Source: Bradyrhizobiaceae bacterium (lineage in GTDB: Bacteria > Pseudomonadota > Alphaproteobacteria > Rhizobiales > Xanthobacteraceae). Taken from it: a stretch of 64,000 bases of DNA. Positions 10,461 through 19,033 of this stretch are shown piece by piece; positions within the stretch are counted from its first letter, which is position 1; the number at the start of each line of letters is the position of its first letter. Where the stretch lies: contig CANKHA010000006.1 of the NCBI GenBank assembly GCA_947481685.1, forward strand, positions 54,491 to 118,490, read 5' to 3'. The notes beneath the pieces were generated by a model, which saw only the letters and a program-made list of their open reading frames with translations, made no database searches and was not told the origin of the DNA. Made by a program: the position numbers and the translations under genes.

Positions 10461-10985
10461 CTAGATGGCGTCCTGCTCGAAGGCAGCCTTGAGCAGTCCC
10501 ATCTGACGTTCCACCGGATTGCCGATCGGCTGCATTGTCGGCGCGCTGGCTGCATGAATGGTGGCGTCGAGCCGGCGCACCTTGATCTCAAGCTGGGAGG
10601 AGCGGGCAATCAGCTCCTGTAACTTCACCGGCAGAAGCTTCACCGCGTCGTCGTCGCTGGCGCGCACCGAAGAAAGCTTCACCTTGGCCTTTTCCTTGTT
10701 GGCCTGGGCGAGCGACATTTCGCCTTCTTTCACCGCGCGATGCAGCAGCAGCCAGGAGGCGAGCTGCATCAGCCGGGTCGTGAGCCGCATGCTTTCGGTG
10801 GCATAGGCCAGCGCCGCACTGCGCTCCAGCTTCTTGGATTCCGTCCGGCCCGGACCGTCCAGGTAGCTGGCGGTTTCCTCCACCAGCGCCATTCCGTCCC
10901 GGAACAAGGCGGCAAAAACATCGGAATTGGCCAGACGTTCCCCAAAGGAAACCGGTCCCGCTTCATTGGCGGATTTATCGAACAT
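10461..10985 (-). CDS. rcdA: RcdA-like protein (DUF1465), adaptor for CtrA degradation
   Basis: 174 residues from the ATG at 10985 (MFDKSANEAG); the frame is open further upstream but the family begins here. It resembles the DUF1465/RcdA family: an all-helical protein with SFGERLANSDVFAALF, MALVEETASYLDGPGR, YATESMRLTTRLMQLASWLLLHRAV and a basic linker. In Caulobacter, RcdA with CpdR and PopA delivers the master regulator CtrA to ClpXP. The C-terminal tail after residue 125 is probably flexible. A perfect CtrA box and a hairpin lie upstream, consistent with feedback control by CtrA. The call is from remembered family sequence. Confidence 0.75.
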   Translation of the reverse strand: MFDKSANEAGPVSFGERLANSDVFAALFRDGMALVEETASYLDGPGRTESKKLERSAALAYATESMRLTTRLMQLASWLLLHRAVKEGEMSLAQANKEKAKVKLSSVRASDDDAVKLLPVKLQELIARSSQLEIKVRRLDATIHAASAPTMQPIGNPVERQMGLLKAAFEQDAI

Positions 10986-11126
10986 TTTTTTACGCCTCAC
11001 CCAACCGTACGCCCTCGTCGAGGCAGAATGGTCGGGGATGGCCCGGGAGTCCAGAACCCGGCCGATAAAGGTGAAGACATAGTTGCCAAGCGGGCAGCCA
11101 ACGCCCCAGCTGGCCCGAAATGGCAC

Positions 11127-11156
11127 AAAAAAAGGAGCCGTCGTTTCCGACGGCTC
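11127..11156 (-). terminator. Intrinsic terminator upstream of rcdA
   Basis: Perfect 9-bp stem GAGCCGTCG / CGACGGCTC with a 4-nt loop (11135-11156). Read on the minus strand it is followed by CTTTTTTT. It sits 150 bases upstream of the rcdA start, so it ends either a small RNA or read-through from the DUF1192 gene. Confidence 0.85.
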
Positions 11157-11215
11157 AAAGGTGATAACAGGGAGGCATCAAACAGAGTGGACAGGAGCCA
11201 CTCGCGTCCAAAACT
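11127..11215 (-). ncRNA. Candidate CtrA-controlled small RNA or leader upstream of rcdA
   Basis: On the minus strand a CtrA box at 11243-11257 is followed about 35 bases later by a plausible start near 11215, and then by a canonical terminator hairpin and T-run ending at 11127. This would give an RNA of ~90 nt containing a small dyad GTCCA-N4-TGGAC near its 5' end. It could be a free small RNA or a prematurely terminated rcdA leader. No coding sequence is convincing: an overlapping frame starting at 11221 runs through the terminator. The start site is inferred. Confidence 0.35.
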
Positions 11216-11242
11216 GGACATTCCAGTAATGAACGAGAAAGC

Positions 11243-11257
11243 TTAACGACCCCTTAA
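11243..11257. promoter_or_regulatory. CtrA-binding box TTAA-N7-TTAA
   Basis: TTAACGACCCCTTAA is an exact match to the alphaproteobacterial CtrA consensus TTAA-N7-TTAA. Its placement suits control of a minus-strand promoter reading towards the hairpin and rcdA. CtrA regulation of rcdA is known in Caulobacter; here it is inferred from position. Confidence 0.7.
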
Positions 11258-11302
11258 CGGCTGGCAGGCGGATGTACCTTTTTTGTCCCGCGGCAAACCG
11301 GT

Positions 11303-11497
11303 CTATTTCTTGAAAAATTGCGATGCCACGTCGCGCGAGGCCTTCTTGCTGGCAGCCACCGCCTCCAGCCGGGCGATCTCTTCCCGCAGCAGCGCGATCC
11401 GGTCGTTCAGTTCGCCAACCGACAGCAGCGCCAGATCCTGCCCGATCTCGTGAACGATCTTCTTTTTTGGGCGGTCTTCATCGTCAATCGCTGCCAT
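11303..11497 (-). CDS. DUF1192-family small protein
   Basis: 64 residues from the ATG at 11497, which has GGAGG eight bases upstream; the longer open frame has no such site. Sequence features: an acidic/basic start MAAIDDEDRPKKK, then HEIGQDLALLSVGELNDRIALLREEIARLEAV, a heptad-like helix, and a C-terminal SQFFKK. It matches the small DUF1192 family of alphaproteobacteria; function unknown. It is divergent from the quinone oxidoreductase gene. Confidence 0.8.
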   Translation of the reverse strand: MAAIDDEDRPKKKIVHEIGQDLALLSVGELNDRIALLREEIARLEAVAASKKASRDVASQFFKK

Positions 11498-11572
11498 CTT
11501 GGCCTCCGCATTTTGGGGAATTTTAGCGGCCCGCCCGATGGTTGTCACACGCGGTTCAGGCTTATTGATCTT

Positions 11573-11621
11573 GCGCATGATCTTCTCGGCGAACCGGTTT
11601 CCACTTCGCCGGATCATGCGC
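11573..11621. repeat. Rhizobial short palindromic repeat, copy A
   Basis: A 49-bp element beginning GCGCATGATC and ending GATCATGCGC, with the internal core CGAACCGGTTTCCACTTCG. It closely matches the copy at 22231. This type is scattered through intergenic regions of Bradyrhizobium-like genomes. It lies between the divergent DUF1192 and oxidoreductase genes. Confidence 0.85.
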
Positions 11622-11634
11622 TAAACAGGCCCGC

Positions 11635-12633
11635 ATGAACCCCTTCCCTCCCCATATGATGGCCATCGGCATCAACACGCCGGGCGGCCCTGAAGTTTTG
11701 GTGCCGGAAGAGCGTCCGGTGCCGCAGCCCGGTCCCGGGGAAATTCTGGTGAAGGTCGCGGCCGCAGGCGTGAACCGCCCCGACGTGATGCAACGCAAGG
11801 GACTTTATCCGCCGCCGAAGGACGCGCCGGACATTCCCGGCCTCGAAATCGCGGGCGAAGTGGCAGCGGTTGGCGACAACGTCACGCGCTGGAAGCTGGG
11901 TGACAAGGTGATGTCGCTTGTAATCGGCGGCGGCTATGCGGAATATTGTCTCGCGCACGAAGGTCATGCGCTGCCCATCCCGCAGACCCTTTCAATGGCG
12001 GAAGCCGGCGCAATACCCGAGACCTTCTTCACCGTCTGGCACAACGTGTTCGAGCGCGGTGGCTTGAAAAACGGCGAGACGTTTCTGGTGCATGGCGGCA
12101 CCTCGGGCATCGGCACCACCGCCATCCAACTCGCCAAAGCCTTCGGCGCCAAGGTCATCACCACTGCGGGCTCGGCGCAAAAATGCGAAGCGGCACGCAA
12201 GCTCGGCGCCGATCTGGCGATCAACTACAAGACCGAAGACTTCGTCGCGATGACCAAGGACTGGACCGACGGCAAGGGCGCCAACGTCATCCTCGACATG
12301 ATCGGTGGTGACTACATCGAGCGCAATTACGAAGCTGCAAGTGTCGAAGGCCGTATCGTGCAGATCGCCTTTCAGGGCTCGCCCAAGGCAACGGTGAATT
12401 TCACCCGAATCATGCTCAAGCGCCTGCATCACACCGGATCGACGCTGCGGTCACGCTCCGTGGAGGACAAGACCGCGATTGCCCGGGCAATCGAAGCGAA
12501 GGTGTTGCCACTGATCGCCGGCGGAAAGGTGAAGCCGGTGATGGACAGCACGTTTGCGCTGCGCGATGCCGCCGCCGCCCATGCCCGCATGGAATCCAGC
12601 GCTCATATCGGCAAGATTGTCCTAACGGTTTGA
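11635..12633 (+). CDS. NAD(P)H-quinone oxidoreductase, zinc-free MDR (PIG3/QOR type)
   Basis: 332 residues of the medium-chain dehydrogenase/reductase fold without zinc ligands. N-terminal GroES-like domain: VNRPDVMQRKGLYPPP and PGLEIAGEV. Rossmann domain: HGGTSGIGTTAIQLAKAFGAKV near residues 145-165, and ILDMIGGDYI. This is the PIG3/quinone oxidoreductase subgroup, which reduces quinones with NADPH in the cytosol. Alternative ATGs occur at 11659 and 11662. It stands alone, downstream of a palindromic repeat. Confidence 0.88.
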   Translation: MNPFPPHMMAIGINTPGGPEVLVPEERPVPQPGPGEILVKVAAAGVNRPDVMQRKGLYPPPKDAPDIPGLEIAGEVAAVGDNVTRWKLGDKVMSLVIGGGYAEYCLAHEGHALPIPQTLSMAEAGAIPETFFTVWHNVFERGGLKNGETFLVHGGTSGIGTTAIQLAKAFGAKVITTAGSAQKCEAARKLGADLAINYKTEDFVAMTKDWTDGKGANVILDMIGGDYIERNYEAASVEGRIVQIAFQGSPKATVNFTRIMLKRLHHTGSTLRSRSVEDKTAIARAIEAKVLPLIAGGKVKPVMDSTFALRDAAAAHARMESSAHIGKIVLTV

Positions 12634-12830
12634 TTTATTGTCGTATTTCACGTCCGCTGGAGCGCGCTCTTAACGCGCCTGTAAACCTTATCGACCATTG
12701 CTGGTGTACTTGGGCACAAGCCGCGAAATCGGCGTAAAGTCCGCTAAATTGCGCAGGTTGGCCCGGCCCCGGTCCCGGGGGCAGATAGCAGACGAGAACA
12801 TCCGGTCTACCGGGAGGGGAGATCCAAGGT

Positions 12831-15701
12831 TTGCGTGTCCTTCGCGCCGCCTATCCGATGGCGGTCATCATTGCCTTGTTGATCGGTGCCTCCGCCGCGC
12901 GCGCGGTGGATGCGGTGAACGTGCGCCCGGATGCCGCTGCCATCGATCTCACGGCGGTGGTGGAGCGCATCAAAACCGAAGTCAACCGCATTCAGGTCTC
13001 TGCCGCGCCCGGCCCCGACGGCATCGTCCGTCGCATCCAGGTCCCGGCGCGCGAAGGCAACACCAACTGGGCGGTGTTCGCGCTGACCAATTCCAGCGAC
13101 GAGCAGATGGACCGCCTGATCGTCGTGCCGCATTACCGCATGGTCGGTTCGGGTCTGATCTGGCCCGATCTCGGACTGTCGCGTGTCGTCTATATTCTTT
13201 CGAGCGGCGAACCGCCGGAACGGCAGGATAGCGCCACGGCGGATATTTTCCGCATCACGCTCGATCCCGGCGCCGTGCTCACCTTCGTCGCGGAGCTTCG
13301 CACCGACAACGTACCGCAGATCTACTTGTGGCAACCCGACGCCTACAAGGACAAGGTCAACTCCCTCACGCTCTACCACGGCATCGTGATCGGCATCGCA
13401 GGCCTGCTCGCGCTGTTCCTGACCATCCTGTTCGTGGTGAAGGGCAGCGTGATGTTCCCCGCCGCCGCCGCGCTGAGCTGGGCGGTGCTGGTCTATATCG
13501 GTATCGACTTCGGCTTCTGGGGCAAGGTGTTCGACCTCTCGGCGGAAAGCGAGCGAATCTGGCGCGCATCCGGCGAGGCCATTCTTGCAGCAACGCTGCT
13601 GGTTTTTCTATTCGCCTATCTCAATCTGAACCGCTGGCATGTGCGCTACGCGCACATCACCTTCGGCTGGCTGGCCTTCCTCGCCGCGATGGTCGGTCTT
13701 GCGCTGTTCAATCCGGAAGTCGCCTCCGGCATCGCGCGCGTTTCGCTCGCATTGATCGCCGTGCTCGGCTTCGGCCTCGTGATTTATCTCTCCACCCATG
13801 GCTTCGACCGCGCGGTGTTGCTGATCCCGACATGGTTTCTCCTGCTGATCTGGGTGGCGGCCGCAGCGCTGACTGTCGTGGGCTTCATGACCAACGACAT
13901 CGTCGGCCCTGCCCTGCTCGGCGGCCTGGTGCTGATCGTGATGCTGATCGGCTTCACCGTGATGCAGCATGCCTTTGCAGGCGGCACCGGCCACGGCATC
14001 GTTTCCGACGTGGAGCGCCGCGCATTGGCGCTCACGGGCGCGGGCGACATGATCTGGGACTGGGATGTCGCCGCGGACAAAGTCTATACCAGCCCTGAGA
14101 CAGAACAGTTGCTGGGGCTCAAACGCGGCACGCTGGAAGGCCCGGCGGCAGGCTGGCTCGAGGTATTGCATCCACTCGACCGCGATCGCTTCCGTGCATC
14201 GCTCGACAGCGTGCTGGAACAGCGGCGCGGACGTCTGATGCAGGAATTCCGGCTGCGCACCCCGGACAGTCATTACCTCTGGCTGGCGCTGAAAGCGCGC
14301 CCTGTCGTGGGATCCGATGGCGAGGTTGTGCGGCTGGTCGGCACGCTGACCGATGTCACCGAATTCAAGACGGCGGAAGAACGACTCCTGCACGATGCGG
14401 TGCACGACAATCTGACCGGCCTTCCCAACCGCGAATTGTTCCTCGACCGCCTCGAAGCGGTGCTTGGGTTTGCGCGCGCCGACACCAATATCCGCCCTTC
14501 GGTCATGGTGCTCGATCTCGACCGCTTCAAGCAGGTCAACGATTCCGTCGGCATGGCGGTCGGCGACTCGATCCTGCTGACACTGGCGCGCCGGCTTGGG
14601 CGGCTGCTGAAGCCGCACGATACGCTGGCCCGCATTTCCGGTGACCAGTTTGCGCTCATCCTCCTGTCCGAGCGCGAGCCTGACCGGATCAATGCCTTTG
14701 CGGAAACCCTGCGTCGCGCCTTGCGGGCGCCCATCACGTTCAACGACCGCGAAATTTTCCTCACCGGCTCCATCGGCATCGTTCTTTCGGACGACCAGCC
14801 GCATCGCACCGCGGAAGTGATGAAGGACGCCGAGCTTGCGATGTATTACGCCAAGCGCATCGGCGGGGATCGCATCGAAGTGTTCAAGCCCGCGATGCGC
14901 GCGCGCAAGACAGACCGGCTAACGCTGGAATCCGATTTGCGCCGGGCGCTGGAGCGGGATGAAATCACGCTGCTCTATCAACCGATCATCCGCCTGGAAG
15001 ACAGGTCCATCGCCGGCTTCGAAGCGCTGGCGCGCTGGGACCACCCCAAGATGGGCCGCATGTCGCCGGGCGAATTCATCAGCATCGCCGAGGAAATCGG
15101 CCTGATCGTCGATCTTGGGCTGTTCGCGCTGGAACGCTCTGCGCGGCAGTTGAGTATCTGGCAGCGTGGCGTGCAGCAACGCGATCCGGTCTTTATCAGC
15201 GTCAACGTGTCGTCACGGCAATTGCTACGTCACGATCTCATCCAGGACCTGCGCACCGTGCTTGGCCGCTCCACCTTAGCACGCGGCACGCTGAAGCTGG
15301 AGATGACCGAGTCCCTGGTGATGGAAAATCCTGAGCACGCCACGCAGATCCTCACCCGCATTCGCGAACTTGGCGCCGGCCTGTCGCTCGACGATTTCGG
15401 CACCGGCCATTCGTCGCTGTCTTACCTGCAGCGCTTTCCCTTCGAGACGATCAAGATCGACCAGTCGTTCGTCAAGACCACCGCGCGCGGCAACCGGCCC
15501 GTGCTCCTGCGTTCGATTATTGCGATGGCGCATGACCTCGGCATGGAAGTAGTGGCGGAAGGCGCGGAGAACGACAGCGACGCCGTGGAGCTCTACCAGC
15601 TCGGCTGCGAATACGCGCAGGGCTATGCCTTCGGCGAGCCGATGTCGGCGGAGCGCGCAACGGAATTGCTTGCTGCCGAGCGGATGGAAATCGCCCGCTA
15701 G
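12831..15701 (+). CDS. Membrane 7TM-PAS-GGDEF-EAL protein (predicted c-di-GMP phosphodiesterase)
   Basis: 956 residues. Signal peptide (1-24), periplasmic sensor region (~25-180), seven transmembrane helices (~183-380; 7TMR-DISM-like), a PAS domain (~398-510), GGDEF (~520-680) and EAL (~695-945). The diguanylate cyclase signature is degenerate (SGDQF in place of GGDEF), so cyclase activity is doubtful. The EAL domain keeps FEALARW, NVSSRQL, EMTES, DDFGTGHSS, KIDQSFV and AEGAE, so it should hydrolyse c-di-GMP. The start is TTG, supported by GGGAGGGGA about eight bases upstream; an in-frame ATG lies at 12858. The ligand of the periplasmic domain is unknown. Confidence 0.88.
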   Translation: MRVLRAAYPMAVIIALLIGASAARAVDAVNVRPDAAAIDLTAVVERIKTEVNRIQVSAAPGPDGIVRRIQVPAREGNTNWAVFALTNSSDEQMDRLIVVPHYRMVGSGLIWPDLGLSRVVYILSSGEPPERQDSATADIFRITLDPGAVLTFVAELRTDNVPQIYLWQPDAYKDKVNSLTLYHGIVIGIAGLLALFLTILFVVKGSVMFPAAAALSWAVLVYIGIDFGFWGKVFDLSAESERIWRASGEAILAATLLVFLFAYLNLNRWHVRYAHITFGWLAFLAAMVGLALFNPEVASGIARVSLALIAVLGFGLVIYLSTHGFDRAVLLIPTWFLLLIWVAAAALTVVGFMTNDIVGPALLGGLVLIVMLIGFTVMQHAFAGGTGHGIVSDVERRALALTGAGDMIWDWDVAADKVYTSPETEQLLGLKRGTLEGPAAGWLEVLHPLDRDRFRASLDSVLEQRRGRLMQEFRLRTPDSHYLWLALKARPVVGSDGEVVRLVGTLTDVTEFKTAEERLLHDAVHDNLTGLPNRELFLDRLEAVLGFARADTNIRPSVMVLDLDRFKQVNDSVGMAVGDSILLTLARRLGRLLKPHDTLARISGDQFALILLSEREPDRINAFAETLRRALRAPITFNDREIFLTGSIGIVLSDDQPHRTAEVMKDAELAMYYAKRIGGDRIEVFKPAMRARKTDRLTLESDLRRALERDEITLLYQPIIRLEDRSIAGFEALARWDHPKMGRMSPGEFISIAEEIGLIVDLGLFALERSARQLSIWQRGVQQRDPVFISVNVSSRQLLRHDLIQDLRTVLGRSTLARGTLKLEMTESLVMENPEHATQILTRIRELGAGLSLDDFGTGHSSLSYLQRFPFETIKIDQSFVKTTARGNRPVLLRSIIAMAHDLGMEVVAEGAENDSDAVELYQLGCEYAQGYAFGEPMSAERATELLAAERMEIAR

Positions 15702-15840
15702 TTCACGGCACTTCCTGCGTCACATTTCCGATGACTGATCTGATGGGACCCAATTACAGTACCTTAATCGGGCGGTCTCGTTTAAACTCGGCACAATTCC
15801 GCGCATAGCTCGAGAGCGCAAGCTCGGACTTTCAATTTCC

Positions 15841-17214
15841 TTGGTGGGGGCAGTGTACAAGGCCAGCTTGAAAGAGGAGACCGACCCGCCAATTGACGTT
15901 CTCTGCCAAGACGTCGAAACGGGAGACCGTGGGCAGTTCACCATCGACGGCAACGATTGGGCGTTTAAAATTGTCAGCTTTCAGGGCAAGGTCCCGCCAA
16001 GTCAATCAGAGCGGACGTTGCAGCTCGAGAACGGCCACTACGCAACTTTGTTGGCTTGCCAAGACGGTGGCGGCGGGCATGCCAGCGGTCTATACGTTCG
16101 TGGAAACACTAGGCTAGTTTATCCGAACGCTATCGTTCTCGGACCGGAGCCTTGGTCTTCAAAACTTTTGACGAAACATTTTTCATTCGCTTTCTTCAAA
16201 GGCAAGGAAAGTGTGCTTCATTCGGAGTTGCCGTCCGAAGGATACGAGGTCCCACCAAAACTCGCGAAGTTTGTTGTAGATGGAATCGAAGTGTCACTCG
16301 GACTCCAAGTTTCGTTTAGCGTCGGCGGCGGCATCGCAAAATCAAGACCTCGCGTTTATTTCGACTCAGCAAGAGGGTTATCTCTTGAAGAGATTTATAG
16401 AATCGCGGCTGACGCACTGACTTTCTTCGAAATCTCAGCGGGAGTGCCTAGTTACCACTATGATTTCTCAATAAACCCATTTGATACATCGGAGATACTG
16501 CGGGCAATCGAGCATGACCCAAATCACTATTATCCCGAGTTCTCTTTGCGATTTATGAAGCCGGAAATGCCGCCGGAGCGGCCGGCGGGTCGCGAATTTC
16601 CAGTTTTCACATTCCTCGACGAACAGCGTGCCAAACAATCCGCGATTGCGTTTGAGCGTTGGATGATGCGGCGGGCAGAATGGAGTTACAGCTACACTCT
16701 GGCATCTCGCTATCTGCATGCCAATCCGTCGTTTGATATTAATCGCTTACTAAGGGCAATGGCCTGGTTCGAATCCCTACCTTCCTACGCAAGCAAAGAC
16801 GAATTGACTGATACGCAAGTAGGAATTTTGAAGAGGGCAGCGCGATCTGCGGCTGAATCGGCAGGTATCGCGATAACGCCAGCCAGAATTGCTGAAACGA
16901 TGAATCAGCTGCGACGCGAGTCGTTGAACGGCCGCTTAGAACGATGCATTACGAGTTTGAGAACAAGATTTGGCATGAGCTACTTGCCAGAGAGAATTCT
17001 GCAGGATTGTAGTAAAGCGAAGAAGATCCGAGATAGCGCGGCTCATGGTTTTTCGTCGGGCACCGACATCCAATCGCTATATGAGTACACTCTAGCGTTG
17101 GAGATTATGTGTTTTCTGGCGACGGTTGAAGATTTGAATCCAGATTTCTCAACCGCATATATGCATCCACTGACGGATTATCTGCGACTCCACTCGCTCG
17201 GCACAACTGGATGA
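15841..17214 (+). CDS. Unrecognised protein with C-terminal HEPN-like motif (possible ApeA-type defence protein)
   Basis: About 457 residues. Residues 1-300 look beta-rich (for example GQFTIDGNDWAFKIVSF and LENGHYATLLAC), while ~300-457 are helical and contain R397-DSAA-H402, the Rx4H motif of HEPN ribonucleases, in the context KKIRDSAAHGF. This layout resembles ApeA-like abortive-infection proteins, but that is inference. The gene has clearly lower GC than its neighbours (60 G/C of 120 bases counted at 16201-16320, against 37 of 60 at 14521-14580) and different codon use, so it was probably acquired. No ATG start exists; the frame is open from 15739, with TTG 15841 and GTG 15844 as candidates. 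Confidence 0.55.
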   Translation: MVGAVYKASLKEETDPPIDVLCQDVETGDRGQFTIDGNDWAFKIVSFQGKVPPSQSERTLQLENGHYATLLACQDGGGGHASGLYVRGNTRLVYPNAIVLGPEPWSSKLLTKHFSFAFFKGKESVLHSELPSEGYEVPPKLAKFVVDGIEVSLGLQVSFSVGGGIAKSRPRVYFDSARGLSLEEIYRIAADALTFFEISAGVPSYHYDFSINPFDTSEILRAIEHDPNHYYPEFSLRFMKPEMPPERPAGREFPVFTFLDEQRAKQSAIAFERWMMRRAEWSYSYTLASRYLHANPSFDINRLLRAMAWFESLPSYASKDELTDTQVGILKRAARSAAESAGIAITPARIAETMNQLRRESLNGRLERCITSLRTRFGMSYLPERILQDCSKAKKIRDSAAHGFSSGTDIQSLYEYTLALEIMCFLATVEDLNPDFSTAYMHPLTDYLRLHSLGTTG

Positions 17215-17301
17215 ACAGTAGAAGTGCCCTCACGGCCTGGAACGCAGCAGATTTCAATGGCTTCTGATGGAATTTGCCGCGCTTCCGGGAATTGAAGCTG
17301 G

Positions 17302-17919
17302 TTAGGCGTGCCCGGCTTCGCTCGACAGCATGGCGAGGTCGATGCCGATCTTGCGCAGGGCCTTATCGTATTTCCGGTCGGTATCGCTGCCGAAGATCAG
17401 CTCCGGATCGGCAGCGCAATGCAACCAGCCGTTCTGCTGGATTTCGTTTTCGAGCTGGCCCGCACCCCAGCCCGCGTAGCCGAGCGCAAGGATAGCGCTG
17501 GCAGGGCCGTCGCCACGGGCAATCGCCTTCAGGATATCCAGCGTCCAGGTCAGGAAGACGCCGTCGTCGATCGGCAGCGTCGAATTGTCCATGAAGAAGT
17601 CGCTGGAATGCAGCACGAAGCCGCGCTCGGCTTCCACCGGTCCGCCCTTGAGCACCTTCACCGCCCCGGCGCTTGGCGGCAATTGAATCCGGTCCGCTGC
17701 GGGAATGACGTCGAGCTTCACCAGAAGATCGGGGAAATCGATGTTCGATACCGGATGATTGACGATGATGCCCATCGCACCATCGGAGGAGTGCGCGCAA
17801 AGATAGATCACGCTGCGGGCAAACCGTTCATCGTTCATCGCCGGCATCGCAATCAGCATCTGTCCATCCAGATAGCCGCGGGCCGAGGTTTTGTCCGATC
17901 GAGAACGGGATAATCGCAT
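17302..17919 (-). CDS. YqgE/AlgH family protein (DUF179)
   Basis: 205 residues matching the YqgE/AlgH family: [23 protein letters not shown] is the hallmark N-terminus, followed by [34 protein letters not shown] and [15 protein letters not shown]. The proteins are widespread in proteobacteria, with no settled biochemical role; AlgH was linked to alginate regulation in Pseudomonas. It is divergent from the DsbD-like gene across a region with a tandem repeat. Confidence 0.92.
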   Translation of the reverse strand: MRLSRSRSDKTSARGYLDGQMLIAMPAMNDERFARSVIYLCAHSSDGAMGIIVNHPVSNIDFPDLLVKLDVIPAADRIQLPPSAGAVKVLKGGPVEAERGFVLHSSDFFMDNSTLPIDDGVFLTWTLDILKAIARGDGPASAILALGYAGWGAGQLENEIQQNGWLHCAADPELIFGSDTDRKYDKALRKIGIDLAMLSSEAGHA

Positions 17920-17982
17920 GAAAAAATGTTATCCGATCGTATTGCCCTTGTGAACGAATCTGGGCCGATAAAGTTTCACATA

Positions 17983-18025
17983 CCCTTTCCGATAAGCAAG
18001 CTTGCCCTTTCAGATAAGCAAGCTC
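17983..18025. repeat. Two-copy 22-bp tandem repeat
   Basis: CCCTTTCCGATAAGCAAGCTT and CCCTTTCAGATAAGCAAGCTC occur with a period of 22 bases in the gap between divergent yqgE and the DsbD-like gene. Spacing of two helical turns would suit a direct-repeat operator; it may also be a simple duplication. Confidence 0.7.
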
Positions 18026-18107
18026 GGGGCCAAAACCAGCGTTGGAATACCGCACCTGGCGAGAGTGGACGTTTTGTAACCATCTTTTCGGTGCTACGCT
18101 TGCCGCA

Positions 18108-18971
18108 ATGCCAATGCCTCGTGTTTCACACCCCCATCGCTGGCACCTGGTGCCGCTGTCGCTTGCTCTCCTGCTATGCGCGGGAGCCCGCGCCCATGCG
18201 GAAGATGCCTCTGCGTGGGACACCGATCAATATTCCGCCCTGCGGCTGATTGCCGGCTCCACGGGCAAGGACGTGCCTACACTGCGGGCAGGTATCGAGC
18301 TGCGCATCAATCCCGGCTGGAAAACCTACTGGCGTTACGCCGGCGATTCCGGCTTGCCACCGAACTTCGATTTTGGCGGCTCGGATAATGTCAAATCCGT
18401 CACCGTGCTGTGGCCGGTCCCCAAGCGCTTTCCGGATGGCGCAGGCGGCAATTCCATTGGCTATACCGGCGACATCGTTTTTCCACTGCAGATTGTTCCC
18501 AGCAACGCGGGACAGCCGGTGACGTTGCGGCTCAAGGCCTCCTATGGAGTCTGCGAAAAAATCTGCGTTCCGGCCGAGGGCAAGGCGCAACTCGCCTTGA
18601 CGGGCGAACCATCAAGCGCGGATAAGGCCCTCACCGAGGCGGAGACGCGTGTCCCCAAAGTCGCCGTTATGGGCGCTCCGGGTCCGCTGTCGATTCTTTC
18701 CGCCCGCCGGGAAACCAGCATTGCAAAACAACGCGTGATTATCGACGTGGCCGCGCCTGAGGGTGCCGAGGTCAATCTGTACGCCGAAGGGCCGACGTCG
18801 CAATGGGCTTTGCCTTTGCCCGAGCCGGTCGAGAGCGGTAAGGATGGAACGCGACGTTTTGCCTTCGACGTGGACGGCGTGCCACCCGGCGCCACCATCG
18901 CAGGCGTTCCGATCAAGCTGACTTTAGTCGCAGGCGGCGAGGCCATCGAGGTCACAACCCATCTCGACTAA
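18108..18971 (+). CDS. Periplasmic DsbD N-terminal-domain protein
   Basis: 287 residues from ATG 18108, with a signal peptide (basic start, hydrophobic LVPLSLALLLCAGARAHA). The mature part resembles the DsbD alpha / thiol-disulfide interchange N-domain: RAGIELRINPGWKTYWR, then SIGYTGDIVFPL and the cysteine pair in YGVCEKICVPAEG (CxxxC). Unlike full DsbD it has no transmembrane reductant-transporting domain. It probably works in periplasmic thiol chemistry or in copper/cytochrome maturation. The peroxiredoxin gene follows 62 bases later. Confidence 0.78.
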   Translation: MPMPRVSHPHRWHLVPLSLALLLCAGARAHAEDASAWDTDQYSALRLIAGSTGKDVPTLRAGIELRINPGWKTYWRYAGDSGLPPNFDFGGSDNVKSVTVLWPVPKRFPDGAGGNSIGYTGDIVFPLQIVPSNAGQPVTLRLKASYGVCEKICVPAEGKAQLALTGEPSSADKALTEAETRVPKVAVMGAPGPLSILSARRETSIAKQRVIIDVAAPEGAEVNLYAEGPTSQWALPLPEPVESGKDGTRRFAFDVDGVPPGATIAGVPIKLTLVAGGEAIEVTTHLD

Positions 18972-19033
18972 ATTTTCCCGCACGCTACGATAACTCCCAA
19001 GCAGATCAACAACCGCACGAGAGGAAAACAAAC

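Noticed and set aside
16762..16780. GGTTCGAATCCC, resembling a tRNA T-arm
   Set aside because: It lies inside the HEPN-like coding frame (AWFESLP), and no cloverleaf can be drawn around it.
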